Shown here piece by piece: positions 44,827 to 53,606 of a stretch of 57,398 bases of DNA (position 1 is the first letter of the stretch; each line of letters starts with the position of its first letter). Both the position numbers and the translations under genes were made by a program. The notes beneath the pieces are model-generated. The model was not told the origin of the DNA. It saw only the letters and a list, made by a program, of their open reading frames with translations, and searched no databases. Source of the stretch: JAWWPG01 sp033850885 (GTDB taxonomy: Bacteria; Actinomycetota; Actinomycetes; Propionibacteriales; Nocardioidaceae); NCBI GenBank assembly GCA_033850885.1, contig JAWWPG010000013.1, positions 1 to 57,398 on the forward strand. The letters are read 5' to 3'.

Positions 44827-45612
44827 ATGGACGCCGACACCCGCCGCCGGCTCAGGGGCAGGTTCGACGAGGTGGCCGGCAGCTACGCGGCTGGTCGGCC
44901 GTCCTACCCTGAGGCGGCTGTCGACTGGCTCGTGGGCGGCCGTGCCGTTACCGACGTCCTCGACCTGGGAGCAGGCGGTGGGGCGCTGACCCGCGCCCTG
45001 GCCACCAGGGCAGCCCGGGTGGTCGCGGCCGAGCCTTCCCGCAACCTGCTCGTCGAGCTGAGGACAGTCTCTCCCGCGATCTCCGCCGTCGAAAGCGCCG
45101 CCGAACGGCTGCCGTTCCTCGACGCCTCCTTCGACGCCGTGACGGTCGCGACCGCCTTCCACTGGTTCGACCACGACCGGGCGCTTCCCGAGATCGTCAG
45201 AGTCCTCCGCCCGGGCGGTCGGTTGGGTCTGGTCTGGAACACCCGGGAGATCGGTGAGTCTTGGACCAGGGAGCTCGGGGAGCTGCTCACATCCGTTCAA
45301 CCTCCGGGCCTGCGGGGTGACTGGGGAACCGACTCGGTGCGCGCGTTGGACGGCTCGGTGTCGTTCAGTGCGCCTGAGTACGCGGAGTTCCGGCACACCC
45401 AACGTCTTGACCTGGCCGGGCTTCTCAACCTCGTTGCGTCTCGGTCGTACGTCGTCGCGCTCGAGCCTCACGTCCGGAGCTCGTTGCTCTCGGACGTGAC
45501 GGCCCTGTTCGACTCCAACGCCGACCCCGGCGGATCCGTCGAGATGACCTACCGCTGCCAATGCTGGCGCACCCTGTCCGTGACGACCGCTCAGTCTCCA
45601 CGCCAACATTGA
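44827..45612 (+). CDS. Class I SAM-dependent methyltransferase
   Basis: 261 residues. Motif I VLDLGAGGGALTRALA, post-I AAEPS, and FDAVTVATAFHWFDHDRALPE with LRPGGRLGLVWNTRE. The HWFD form is common in the UbiE/Mcc-like group with unknown small-molecule substrates. It starts 13 bp after menF on the same strand and is probably co-transcribed, so a quinone-related substrate is possible but unproven. Convergent with the tricorn-like gene after a 137-bp gap in which no feature was seen. Confidence 0.85.
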   Translation: MDADTRRRLRGRFDEVAGSYAAGRPSYPEAAVDWLVGGRAVTDVLDLGAGGGALTRALATRAARVVAAEPSRNLLVELRTVSPAISAVESAAERLPFLDASFDAVTVATAFHWFDHDRALPEIVRVLRPGGRLGLVWNTREIGESWTRELGELLTSVQPPGLRGDWGTDSVRALDGSVSFSAPEYAEFRHTQRLDLAGLLNLVASRSYVVALEPHVRSSLLSDVTALFDSNADPGGSVEMTYRCQCWRTLSVTTAQSPRQH

Positions 45613-45749
45613 CTGGCCGTTCGGCGCGGTCCCAGCCGGGTGCAGCTGGCTCGCTGCGCAACTCGTCCCCAAACCCGCCCGTTCGACCACGGAGCCTGAC
45701 TCGAGGCATCGCGATGCGGGTAAGGGCCGTTAGACGCGGGTCATGGGCG

Positions 45750-48700
45750 TCAGAGCGGCGGCAGCGGCGGAGGCTGCTTGGCGGGCGTCTTCCTGAGCAG
45801 CTGCTGCACCAGGGTGAGCGCGTAGTCGAGCTGCGTGTCCCGGTTGGCGACCCTGTCGTGCGGCGCAGCGACGACCTCGATGTCGGGGTCGACGCCATAG
45901 TTCTCGACACCCCAGCCGAACTTCTCGAACCAGAACGCGAACCGCGGCTGGGTGACCGACGTGCCGTCCACCAGCGTGTAGCGACCGTCGATACCCACGA
46001 CACCGCCCCACGTTCTGGTGCCGACCACCGGACCCAGCTCGAGCGCCCGGATGGCGGCCGTGATGATGTCGCCGTCCGAGCCCGCGTACGCGTCGGTCAC
46101 CGTGACCATCGGCCCTCGTCGGGCGTCCCCGGGGTACGACTCGGGCTGGTAGCCCCGGGACCGGTCCCACCCGATGATCTTGCGTGCGAGCTTCTCGAGC
46201 ACGAGCTGTGAGGTGTGGCCGCCGCGGTTCGCTCGGACGTCGACGATGAGCGCGTCTCGGCCGACCTCCGTCCGGAGGTCGCGGTGCAGCTGGGCCCAGC
46301 CACCCGACACCATGTCGGGCACATGAACGTAGCCGACCGCTCCGTCGGTCCTGCCGTGGACGTACTCCCGCCGGTCATTGACCCAGTCCTGGTAGCGCAG
46401 CGGCATCTCGTCAGCAAGGGGTACGACGACCACGCGCCGCGGCGAGCCACCGGAGCGGGGGGCCAGCGTCAGCTCGACCGGCTTGCCGGCGGTGCCTACC
46501 AGCAGCGAGCCCGGACTCGCGGACCGGGTGGTGGCCCGGCCGTCCACCGCGACGATCGCCTCGCCGACCTGTGCCGCGACGCCGGGCGCGGTCAACGGGG
46601 AGCGTGCGCGCGGCTCCGAGGACTCTCCGGGGACGATCCGCGCAACGCGCCAGACACCGTCCGCGTACTCGACGTCCGCGCCGAGCAGCCCCTGGCGGCG
46701 AGACTCGTCCCCCTGTGACGGAGGCGGGTTGACGTACGCGTGGGACGTCCCGAGCTCGCCGTTCATCTCCCAGAGCAGGTCGACCAGGTCGTCGTGCGAG
46801 CCGAGCCTGTCGAGCAGCGGACGGTACCGGTCGGCGACGCCGGTCCAGTCCACGCCCTTCATGTCCGGCCTCCAGTAGTGGTCACGCATCAGCCGCCAGG
46901 ACTCGCCGAACATCTGGCGCCATTCGGCCTGCGGCTGCACCTCCACGCGAACCCGTTGAAGGTCGACCTTGACGACGTCCGGGTCCTCCTTCTCGGTCTT
47001 GCGGCTCGAGGGCACGACGCGCACCTCGTCCTTGTCGACAATGACGAGGCGGAGCCCGTCGCCGCTCACCTCGACCCGGTCGGCCGTCTCCGCGAGCTCC
47101 TGGATCTTGCCGGTCGCCAGGTCGATGTGCTCGAGCTTCGCCCTCGCCGGCTCGTCCTCGACCCGAGCCCGGTCGTCACCCAGGGCGCCCTGCAGCGGGC
47201 TGTTCAGCCAGACCAGCCCGCCCTTCACCGCCCTGAGCTGCTCGTAGTGACCGCCCGGGACCGGGAACGGCACCAGGCGCTGGTCGAGCCGCTCGGGGTC
47301 CACCCGGGTCGGCTCCGCGTCCGTCGCGTCGGCTGGTGCAACCGCCTGCTCACCCTCGTCGCCCGACGCCCGGCCGGATGCCCCGTCACCGACGGGTCGT
47401 CCGCCGAGCTGCGGGTCGAAGGGTGAGGGCACGTCTGCCGCCAACGGGACGAGATAGGGCCGGCAGCCGTTCGGGAACGACAGGTCGAAGACGAAGCTGT
47501 CGTAGACGGGGTCGAGGCTGCGGACCGACAGGAAGGCCAGATGCTTCCCGTCCGCCGTGAAGACGGGCGCTGTGTCGGTGAAGCGAAGCGGCGTGACGTC
47601 GAACGGCTTCCCGCGACCGGCCACCTCGACCATCCTGATGTGACGCAGCGGCTCGATACCGGGCGCCGACCAGGCCAGCCAGCGGGAGTCGGGAGAGAAG
47701 GCGAGACCCTGCATGTCGCCGCCCTCGGCCTCGTCGACGACGCGCAGCCGGGCGGATCTGCCGATCCCTCCGGCAGGGACGTTCACCAGCCGCAGGGTGT
47801 TGTCGTGGCTGGCGATCGCGAGCGTCCTGCCGTCCGGGGATGCCGCCAGCTCGAGAACCCTGCCCACCCGGCCGGCGGGGACGAGCACGGCGGGTGCCGC
47901 GTCGACATCGTCGGTGCCGATCACCTCGATCGCGTCGTCTCCCGAGCTGTCGCTCACCCACGCGACCCGCTTGGTGCCACCGAGAACCACCGGCTGCCGA
48001 CGCCGTACCCCCGAGCCGTCCCCCAGCGCCCGGACCGGACCCTCCCGGTGGGTCAGCCAGTGCACGCTGCCACGGGTCTCGACCGCCGAGGCCCGACCGG
48101 TCGGGTCGGGCGAGATGGTGCCCAGCTTGCCCGCGGCCTTCACGGTCATCGGCTGCTGGGAGGTGCGCGGGCCCCCGAGTCGTACGTCGACCTCCCGCCC
48201 CGTGGCGTCGGTGGCGAGACTGTCGAGCAGGTACAGTGAGCCGCCGGCGACGTAGACGACCGACCTGCCGTCGGACGCGGCGTGCCGGGCATAGAACTCT
48301 CCGTCCGAGTGCCGCACCAGCCGCGAGACGGTGGGGGCCCGCTTGCCGACCGGGGCGCTGTAGACGCGGCCGCGGTCCTCGTGGTCGGAGACGAAGCCGA
48401 TCCGCTGCCTGCCGTCGCTGCCGAGGGTCCACAGCGGGCTCACGAGGCTCGAGGGGAGATCGGCGAAGACCCGCTTGAAGTCGCCATCGCCGTTCAGGTC
48501 GAGCCACAGCTGGGCAGCCGTGCCACCGCGGTAGCGCTTCCACCAGGCCGGTTCGACCGTCGTCGACGTCGACAGCAGCACCCCGCCATCCGGCCCCAGC
48601 GCGATGTCGTCGATCCAGCCGTATGGAAGCCGCCTGCTCGGCGAGCCGTCGACGGGCACGGCGTGGGCGAAGGCCCGCTGCCTCTCCGCCTGGCCTGTCG

Positions 48701-49016
48701 TGCTGACGACGAGGACCTCGGTATCCGAGAGCCAGCCCCGGACGAGCGTCTTCTGCTGACCCCAGAACGTCAGCCGCCTCGAGATGCCGCCGTCTGCGGG
48801 TGCGGCGTACACCTCGAACGCCCCGTCGCGGTCGGCCGTCCAGGCGACCAGGGCGCCGTCAGGGGACAACCTGGGCGAGCGGGCGGGTGCGTGGTCGGCG
48901 CTAACCCGGAAGGCGCGACCGCCGTCGCGGTCGGTGAGCCAGATGTCGTTCTCGGCAACGAAGACGATGCTGTCGCCACTGATGTGCGGGTAGCGCAGAT
49001 AGGAGTCGGAGGTCAC
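45750..49016 (-). CDS. Tricorn-like protease (S41 family)
   Basis: 1088 residues, the full size of tricorn protease. The N-terminal two thirds are WD40-like/TolB-type beta-propeller repeats (RYPHISGDSIVFVAENDIWL, SPRLSPDGALVAWTADRDG, LAFSPDSRWLAWSAPG, APVFTADGKHLAFLS). A C1/PDZ region follows (about 755-860). The catalytic tetrad region then has His in GELGTSHAYV, Ser in TDAYAGSDGDII and Glu in GWGVENYGVDPDIEV. No signal peptide, so it is cytosolic. It probably trims oligopeptides released by the proteasome or other proteases. GTG start follows TATGGT by eight bases. Confidence 0.93.
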   Translation of the reverse strand: MTSDSYLRYPHISGDSIVFVAENDIWLTDRDGGRAFRVSADHAPARSPRLSPDGALVAWTADRDGAFEVYAAPADGGISRRLTFWGQQKTLVRGWLSDTEVLVVSTTGQAERQRAFAHAVPVDGSPSRRLPYGWIDDIALGPDGGVLLSTSTTVEPAWWKRYRGGTAAQLWLDLNGDGDFKRVFADLPSSLVSPLWTLGSDGRQRIGFVSDHEDRGRVYSAPVGKRAPTVSRLVRHSDGEFYARHAASDGRSVVYVAGGSLYLLDSLATDATGREVDVRLGGPRTSQQPMTVKAAGKLGTISPDPTGRASAVETRGSVHWLTHREGPVRALGDGSGVRRRQPVVLGGTKRVAWVSDSSGDDAIEVIGTDDVDAAPAVLVPAGRVGRVLELAASPDGRTLAIASHDNTLRLVNVPAGGIGRSARLRVVDEAEGGDMQGLAFSPDSRWLAWSAPGIEPLRHIRMVEVAGRGKPFDVTPLRFTDTAPVFTADGKHLAFLSVRSLDPVYDSFVFDLSFPNGCRPYLVPLAADVPSPFDPQLGGRPVGDGASGRASGDEGEQAVAPADATDAEPTRVDPERLDQRLVPFPVPGGHYEQLRAVKGGLVWLNSPLQGALGDDRARVEDEPARAKLEHIDLATGKIQELAETADRVEVSGDGLRLVIVDKDEVRVVPSSRKTEKEDPDVVKVDLQRVRVEVQPQAEWRQMFGESWRLMRDHYWRPDMKGVDWTGVADRYRPLLDRLGSHDDLVDLLWEMNGELGTSHAYVNPPPSQGDESRRQGLLGADVEYADGVWRVARIVPGESSEPRARSPLTAPGVAAQVGEAIVAVDGRATTRSASPGSLLVGTAGKPVELTLAPRSGGSPRRVVVVPLADEMPLRYQDWVNDRREYVHGRTDGAVGYVHVPDMVSGGWAQLHRDLRTEVGRDALIVDVRANRGGHTSQLVLEKLARKIIGWDRSRGYQPESYPGDARRGPMVTVTDAYAGSDGDIITAAIRALELGPVVGTRTWGGVVGIDGRYTLVDGTSVTQPRFAFWFEKFGWGVENYGVDPDIEVVAAPHDRVANRDTQLDYALTLVQQLLRKTPAKQPPPLPPL

Positions 49017-49024
49017 AGCGTCCG

Positions 49025-49030
49025 ACCATA
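49025..49030 (-). promoter_or_regulatory. Leaderless-type -10 box for the tricorn-like gene
   Basis: TATGGT on the minus strand, eight bases before the GTG at 49016. Confidence 0.45.
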
Positions 49031-49060
49031 ACCTGCGTGGCGGTGCGCGGCGAGGGCGCC

Positions 49061-49603
49061 TCAGGCGGATGGGTCACGCGGCTCGGCAGCCACGCCACGC
49101 CCGGCGAGCAGGGCGTCCCGGTTGGACACGTACCCGACCATCCAGGAGGGCTCGAGGCGGAACAGCGCCGTGTCGCTCCAGGACAGCGGCGACGACCCAT
49201 AGAACTCCGTCAGGTGGCTGAGCGTCTCGTCGAAGACGGTGTCGTCTACGACGATCCGGTACGCCGACCCGTGGGTGAACACGCCGAGCTCCTCCCCCTC
49301 GAGGTACGAGGCGCTGACCGCGGGCCGGGCGAGGATATGTCGCGCCTTGGCCGACGTGACGCTGGTGCTGAACACCCAGCGGGCGTGCAGGAAGTGTCCG
49401 TCCACGGCGCTGATTCGCGGCTCGTCGCCGGCGGTGACGGTGGCCAGGTTCAGCGTCCGCATCCCCGAGAGCAGGCCGGCGATCTCGCTCGCCCTCAGGG
49501 ACCGGCCGTCGCTGATGATTCCGCGCAAGTGGGGTGTGGCCCCGTCGTACGAGGTGTCGATGATCTCCTGGAGCCGGCGTTGCTCCGTGGTCGTCTCGAG
49601 CAT
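49061..49603 (-). CDS. Pyridoxamine 5'-phosphate oxidase-fold protein
   Basis: 180 residues. Split-barrel flavin-binding fold: LNLATVTAGDEPRISAVDGH, HARWVFSTSVTSAKARHILA, VSASYLEGEELGVFTHGSAY and FRLEPSWMVGYVS. An N-terminal helix of about 40 residues precedes the barrel. No biochemical role can be assigned. ATG 49603 has AGGAGG. Lies downstream of the AraC-DinB gene and could share its transcript. Confidence 0.8.
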   Translation of the reverse strand: MLETTTEQRRLQEIIDTSYDGATPHLRGIISDGRSLRASEIAGLLSGMRTLNLATVTAGDEPRISAVDGHFLHARWVFSTSVTSAKARHILARPAVSASYLEGEELGVFTHGSAYRIVVDDTVFDETLSHLTEFYGSSPLSWSDTALFRLEPSWMVGYVSNRDALLAGRGVAAEPRDPSA

Positions 49604-49628
49604 GGGTCCTCCTCGTCCTCGCCGCCTA

Positions 49629-49650
49629 CCCTTGCCGGCCGGTAAGGGTG
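49629..49650. repeat. Near-perfect palindrome upstream of the PNPOx-fold gene
   Basis: ACCCTTGCCGG (49629-49639) is followed by CCGGTAAGGGT, one mismatch from perfect symmetry. A second partial copy (CCCCTTGCCGGCCGGTCAGG) starts at about 49654. They fill the 64-bp gap between the AraC-DinB stop and the PNPOx-fold gene and could form an intercistronic hairpin. Confidence 0.5.
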
Positions 49651-49667
49651 CTCCCCTTGCCGGCCGG

Positions 49668-50585
49668 TCAGGCCGGCTCCGCGACCCATTTGCGCGGGTC
49701 GCCGTACCCGAGGTCCGTGATGCCCGCGTGTCCGAGGGCGCCGACGACGAGGGTCCGGCGGTACGCCGCGAACGTGAGCACGTGGGCGATCAGCCCGCCG
49801 TACGTGAACACCTCGGGGGGTGAGCAATGCGCGTCGACGAACGTCTCGTCGAGCCGCCCCTCGGCGACGACGTCGCGCACCTGCCCGAGGAAGTCCGGTC
49901 CGACGGTCTCCAGCCGCCGCCTCATGTGGTCGACGGGCTCACCGTCCTCGACGCTCCAGTCGTAGTCGCGGTGGGCGATCACCTGGTTCCACATGTCCAT
50001 CTGGCCGATCAGCCGGGACAGCAGCGATCGCAGCGTCGGGTTGTCGTCGACACCGCCTTCCACGGAGATCTCGATCGGCCGGTCAAGGTAGGTGTCGCTG
50101 AGAGAGGCGGCGCGGTCGACCATCTCGCCGACCAGCCAGATGTGATGCTCGACCATTCTGGTCAGCAGGTCCATGGAAGTCACTTTCGTTCGAGCCGGCA
50201 GCCGCAGGCCGCCGGGTGGGTGGAAGTGCACGCCGTTCGGCGCCTCGATCTGGATTCGCGTCGGGGCCGATCGCCACTGCGACGGGACCGCGCCGTACGC
50301 ACGCGTGAAGGCACGCGTGAAGGCCTCGTGTGAGGAGTAGCCGGCCTCGACGGCGACGTCGAGGAGCCCCGTGCGGCTGGTGAGCAGCCGGTAGGCGGCG
50401 CGTTCCAGCAGCACGCGCCGACGGAAGCGTCCCGGAGTCTCACCGCTCGCGGCCCCGACGACCCGGTCGAAGTGGGAGCGCGAGAGGTACATCCGGGCCG
50501 CCAGGTCGCCGCCAGTGGCGTCGTGGTCGTCGAGATGCGAGGCCAACGACTCGACGAAGGTGCTGAACGTGTCCGACGTACCCAT
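49668..50585 (-). CDS. AraC-type HTH fused to a DinB-like domain
   Basis: 305 residues from ATG 50585. Residues about 5-105 form an AraC helix-turn-helix pair (ARMYLSRSHFDRVVGAASGE, LLDVAVEAGYSSHEAFTRAF). Residues about 135-300 form a DinB/YfiT-like four-helix bundle (LLTRMVEHHIWLVGEMVDRA, HRDYDWSVEDGEPVDHMRRR) with the His residues expected for metal binding. Such fusions are transcription factors or stress enzymes in actinobacteria, ligand unknown. The open frame reaches 50999, but that upstream part is the 17-bp tandem repeat and the palindrome element, so I do not include it. Confidence 0.85.
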   Translation of the reverse strand: MGTSDTFSTFVESLASHLDDHDATGGDLAARMYLSRSHFDRVVGAASGETPGRFRRRVLLERAAYRLLTSRTGLLDVAVEAGYSSHEAFTRAFTRAYGAVPSQWRSAPTRIQIEAPNGVHFHPPGGLRLPARTKVTSMDLLTRMVEHHIWLVGEMVDRAASLSDTYLDRPIEISVEGGVDDNPTLRSLLSRLIGQMDMWNQVIAHRDYDWSVEDGEPVDHMRRRLETVGPDFLGQVRDVVAEGRLDETFVDAHCSPPEVFTYGGLIAHVLTFAAYRRTLVVGALGHAGITDLGYGDPRKWVAEPA

Positions 50586-50759
50586 GTCACCTGACTGTGC
50601 CCGAGCGCCGTCCCTTACGCTTGATCGCTTTCCGCGTCCTGCTCTCGGGTGAAACGTACGACGGCGGCGATCCTCGTGCCGCGAGTGGTGTCGAGGTCCA
50701 CGATCCCGTCCGGCCATCAGGGGACACGGGCGCGGCCGCGTCCCGGCTGGCAGCGCTTG

Positions 50760-50905
50760 CCTGACCCGGCGCTCTGCCTGACCCGCGCTCTGCCTGACCC
50801 GGCGCTCTGCCTGACCCGCGCTCTGCCTGACCCGGCGCTCTGCCTGACCCGGCGCTCTGCCTGACCCGGCGCTCTGCCTGACCCGGCGCTCTGCCTGACC
50901 CGGCG
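50760..50905. repeat. Minisatellite of 17/16-bp units
   Basis: Eight full units of CCTGACCCGGCGCTCTG and a ninth partial one. Units 2 and 4 have lost one G (16 bp) and the other six full units are identical 17-mers. It abuts copy C of the palindrome element directly. It lies in the 424-bp gap between menD and the AraC-DinB gene; the remainder of the gap (50586-50759) shows no gene. Confidence 0.9.
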
Positions 50906-50907
50906 CG

Positions 50908-50997
50908 GTTGAGTGGTGCACCACCCAGATTGCCCTCACGCCACCCAGATTTGGGTGGCTACAGGGGTGCTTGAGTGGTGCACCACTCAAACGCACC
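50908..50997 (-). repeat. Triple-palindrome dispersed element, copy C (inverted)
   Basis: Reverse orientation of copies A and B: TTGAGTGGTGCACCACCCAG, the linker ATTGCCCTC, then GCCACCCAGATTTGGGTGGC, then GGGGTGCTTGAGTGGTGCAC and CACTCAAAC. The linker is the exact complement of that in copy A. It starts 12 bp after the menD stop codon. Confidence 0.85.
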
Positions 50998-51009
50998 ACC
51001 CTCGGCGAC

Positions 51010-52638
51010 TCACGAGTGGGCCAGCGCCGCTACCCGTTGGGCGAGCCCGCGCCGACCGGCCCGATCCACGAGCACCTCCACGACGCGGATCCCGGCAGCT
51101 CCCTGGCCCAACAGGGCGCGCAGGTCCTCCACATTGGCGGCCCGCTGGTACGGCGTACCGCTCGCCTGACAGAACGCGCGGAGGTCGACGCCGTGCGGAG
51201 TCCCGAAGACCCGCTCGTACGAGCCGGCGTACGCCGCCGCCCCCTGCTCGAGGGTCGCGAAGATAGCACCGCCGTCGTCGTTGGCCACCACGATCGTGAG
51301 GTCGGGTACGGGCTCGGCCGCGCCGATGACCAGACCGTTCGCGTCGTGCAGGAAGGTCAGGTCACCGAGGTAGGCGATGGCTCGGGACGACTGCCGCCCG
51401 AGCGCTGCCCCGATCGCCGTCGAGACCGTGCCATCGATGCCCGACAACCCCCGGTTTCCGAGCACCAGCCTTCGCTGACCGGCCGGGTACGGCGTCATCA
51501 TCAGGTCGAGGTCACGCACCGGCTGGGAGCTGCCGACGACGAGCAGCGCCTCGGGGGTGACCGCGGCGGCCACCTCGGCGGCGACCCGAAGCGGAAGCGC
51601 GTCGTCGTCACCGGCCACCAGCTCGTCGAGCCTGCGGCTCATCTCGGCATCGGCGCGGCGCCACTCCTGCACCCATCCGTCGTCGTCGCTCCCGTCGACG
51701 GTCGGCAACATGCCCAGCCTGCGCGCCACCTGGCCTGGGTCCGTGGGGACACCTGCGAGCCCCGCCACGGAGACCACCTCGATGTCGCCCCGGGAGATCA
51801 GCCGTGTCACCTGTCGGGACAACGTGGGATGTCCGGTCACCACGACACGCTCGATCCGCCCGCCCAGCTGGGTGTCGAGCAGCAGCCGGTAGGTCCGGAT
51901 CGCATGCGTGCCGGTGCGGGTGCCGGACGTCGGTTCAGGCAGCAGGGGCCAGTTCGCCTGCTCCGCCATCAGCCTGGCGGTCGGTCCCGCGTCGTCACCC
52001 GCGACGACGACCGTGCGTGGCCCCACCGGGAGGCGGACGGAACAATCCCCGGGGGGTCTGAGCTGGGCGCGCAGTCTCCGGTAGGCCGGGATCGGCTGCC
52101 TGGCCTCGGAAAGGTCGACCGGCATCTCCTCGGGAAGCAGCGGCTCCGCGAACTGCAGGTTGACGTGTGTCGGCCCGGCGGCCTCCACCGCGGTCGCCAC
52201 GGCGGAGATCGCAGACTCGCGGTCGTCCACGGGTACGTCGACGAAGCGCACGTGAGGTCCGAAGATGTGCACCTGGTCGGTCGTCTGGTTGGCGCCCGTG
52301 CCACGCAAGGATGCGGGGCGGTCGGCCGACAGGACGATCACGCGTTCGCCGACGTGAAAGGCTTCGAGCACGGCGGGGTGCAGGTTGGCGACGGCCGTGC
52401 CGGAGGTCGTGACGACGGCGACCGGTCGGTGTGAGCCTTTGGCCAGCCCGAGCGCGAGGAACCCGGCCGTCCGCTCGTCGATCCGAACGTGCAGGCGCAG
52501 GACGCGGTCGACGTCGGCCTGGTGGAGCGCGAGGGCGAGCGCGGCTGACCGCGAGCCGGGCGCGAGGACGACGTCGGCGACGCCACCTCGCCGCAGCGCG
52601 GCCACCACCGCGACCGCTGTCGACGTCGAGCCGTTCAT
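51010..52638 (-). CDS. menD: SEPHCHC synthase (2-succinyl-5-enolpyruvyl-6-hydroxy-3-cyclohexene-1-carboxylate synthase)
   Basis: 542 residues; thiamine diphosphate enzyme joining isochorismate and 2-oxoglutarate. VLAPGSRSAALALAL, the catalytic Glu in HVRIDERTAGFLALG, TTSGTAVANLHPAVLEA, and the cofactor-binding GNRGLSGIDGTVSTAIG with LGDLTFLHDANGL. The ATG overlaps the menC stop (ATGA). Its use of 2-oxoglutarate links it to the same metabolite as KorAB. Confidence 0.94.
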   Translation of the reverse strand: MNGSTSTAVAVVAALRRGGVADVVLAPGSRSAALALALHQADVDRVLRLHVRIDERTAGFLALGLAKGSHRPVAVVTTSGTAVANLHPAVLEAFHVGERVIVLSADRPASLRGTGANQTTDQVHIFGPHVRFVDVPVDDRESAISAVATAVEAAGPTHVNLQFAEPLLPEEMPVDLSEARQPIPAYRRLRAQLRPPGDCSVRLPVGPRTVVVAGDDAGPTARLMAEQANWPLLPEPTSGTRTGTHAIRTYRLLLDTQLGGRIERVVVTGHPTLSRQVTRLISRGDIEVVSVAGLAGVPTDPGQVARRLGMLPTVDGSDDDGWVQEWRRADAEMSRRLDELVAGDDDALPLRVAAEVAAAVTPEALLVVGSSQPVRDLDLMMTPYPAGQRRLVLGNRGLSGIDGTVSTAIGAALGRQSSRAIAYLGDLTFLHDANGLVIGAAEPVPDLTIVVANDDGGAIFATLEQGAAAYAGSYERVFGTPHGVDLRAFCQASGTPYQRAANVEDLRALLGQGAAGIRVVEVLVDRAGRRGLAQRVAALAHS

Positions 52639-53606
52639 CGACGCCGGTCCGCGAGCGCGGCCAGGCACGCGGACAGCCGCTCGTGCCACCGGGCGACGGT
52701 CTCCGGGTCGGCGCAGGCCGCATCGAGCAGATCCGGCTGGGGCTCCACGCGCCGCACCTTGAGACACCCGTCCACCGGTCTCATTGCTGGCGCCGCCAGG
52801 TCGTACTCGAACATCGACGTCGTGGCGAGTCCGCATGCGTACGGCAGCTCCGGCAACGCGGCCGCCAGGGCGACCCCGGCGGCGATGCCGACCGAGGACT
52901 CGAGCGCGCTCGACACCACGACCGGCAGCCCGACCTCTTCCGCCAGCCGAAGGGAACCGCGCACGCCGCCGAGCGGCTGCACCTTGAGTACCGCGATGTC
53001 CGCGCCGCCCAGCCGGGCGACGCGGGCCGGGTCGTCGGCCCGGCGGATCGACTCGTCGGCGGCGATCGGAACGTCGACCCGACGGCGCACAGCGGCCAGC
53101 TCCTCGACCGTGCGAGTCGGCTGTTCGACGTACTCGAGCCCGAACTCGCTGAGCAGTCCGATCGCGTGCACCGCCTGGGCGACGCTCCAGCCGCCGTTGG
53201 CGTCGACCCGGATCTTCGCGGCGGGACCCATGGCGGCTCGTACCGCCGCGACCCGGGCCAGGTCGGCGTCGAACGGCTGCCCGGGCTCGGCGACCTTCAC
53301 CTTGGCCGTCGTGCACCCGTGCCGGCCGGTGACGATCGAGGCCGCCTGGTCGGGGCCGACCGCGGGCACGGTGCAGTTGACGGGCACCAGGTCGCGAACC
53401 TGGCGCGGGAAACCGGCGTCGGCAGCCTCCAGGGCGGCCGCCAGCCAGTCCGCGGACTCTTCGACGCCGTAGTCCCAGAACGGGGAGAACTCGCCCCACC
53501 CGGCAGGTCCCTGCAGCACGATGCCTTCCCGGTGGTCGACCCCTCGGAAGCGGACGTTCATCGGGAGCGAGAAGACGTCGACGTGCCGCCCCCCGAGCTC
53601 AGTCAC
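52635..53606 (-). CDS. menC: o-Succinylbenzoate synthase
   Basis: 323 residues from GTG 53606, overlapping the menE end by 8 bp. Enolase superfamily: AKVKVAEPG with the catalytic Lys, metal ligands in IRVDANGGW, LEYVEQPTR and AADESIRRADD, and a second Lys in AVLKVQPLGG. It dehydrates SHCHC to o-succinylbenzoate. Part of menE-menC-menD on the minus strand. Confidence 0.93.
   Translation of the reverse strand: MTELGGRHVDVFSLPMNVRFRGVDHREGIVLQGPAGWGEFSPFWDYGVEESADWLAAALEAADAGFPRQVRDLVPVNCTVPAVGPDQAASIVTGRHGCTTAKVKVAEPGQPFDADLARVAAVRAAMGPAAKIRVDANGGWSVAQAVHAIGLLSEFGLEYVEQPTRTVEELAAVRRRVDVPIAADESIRRADDPARVARLGGADIAVLKVQPLGGVRGSLRLAEEVGLPVVVSSALESSVGIAAGVALAAALPELPYACGLATTSMFEYDLAAPAMRPVDGCLKVRRVEPQPDLLDAACADPETVARWHERLSACLAALADRRR

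Noticed and set aside
50586..50999. N-terminal extension of the AraC-DinB open frame to 50999
   Set aside because: The extra 138 residues translate the 17-bp minisatellite and the palindrome element; the AraC domain begins just after ATG 50585.
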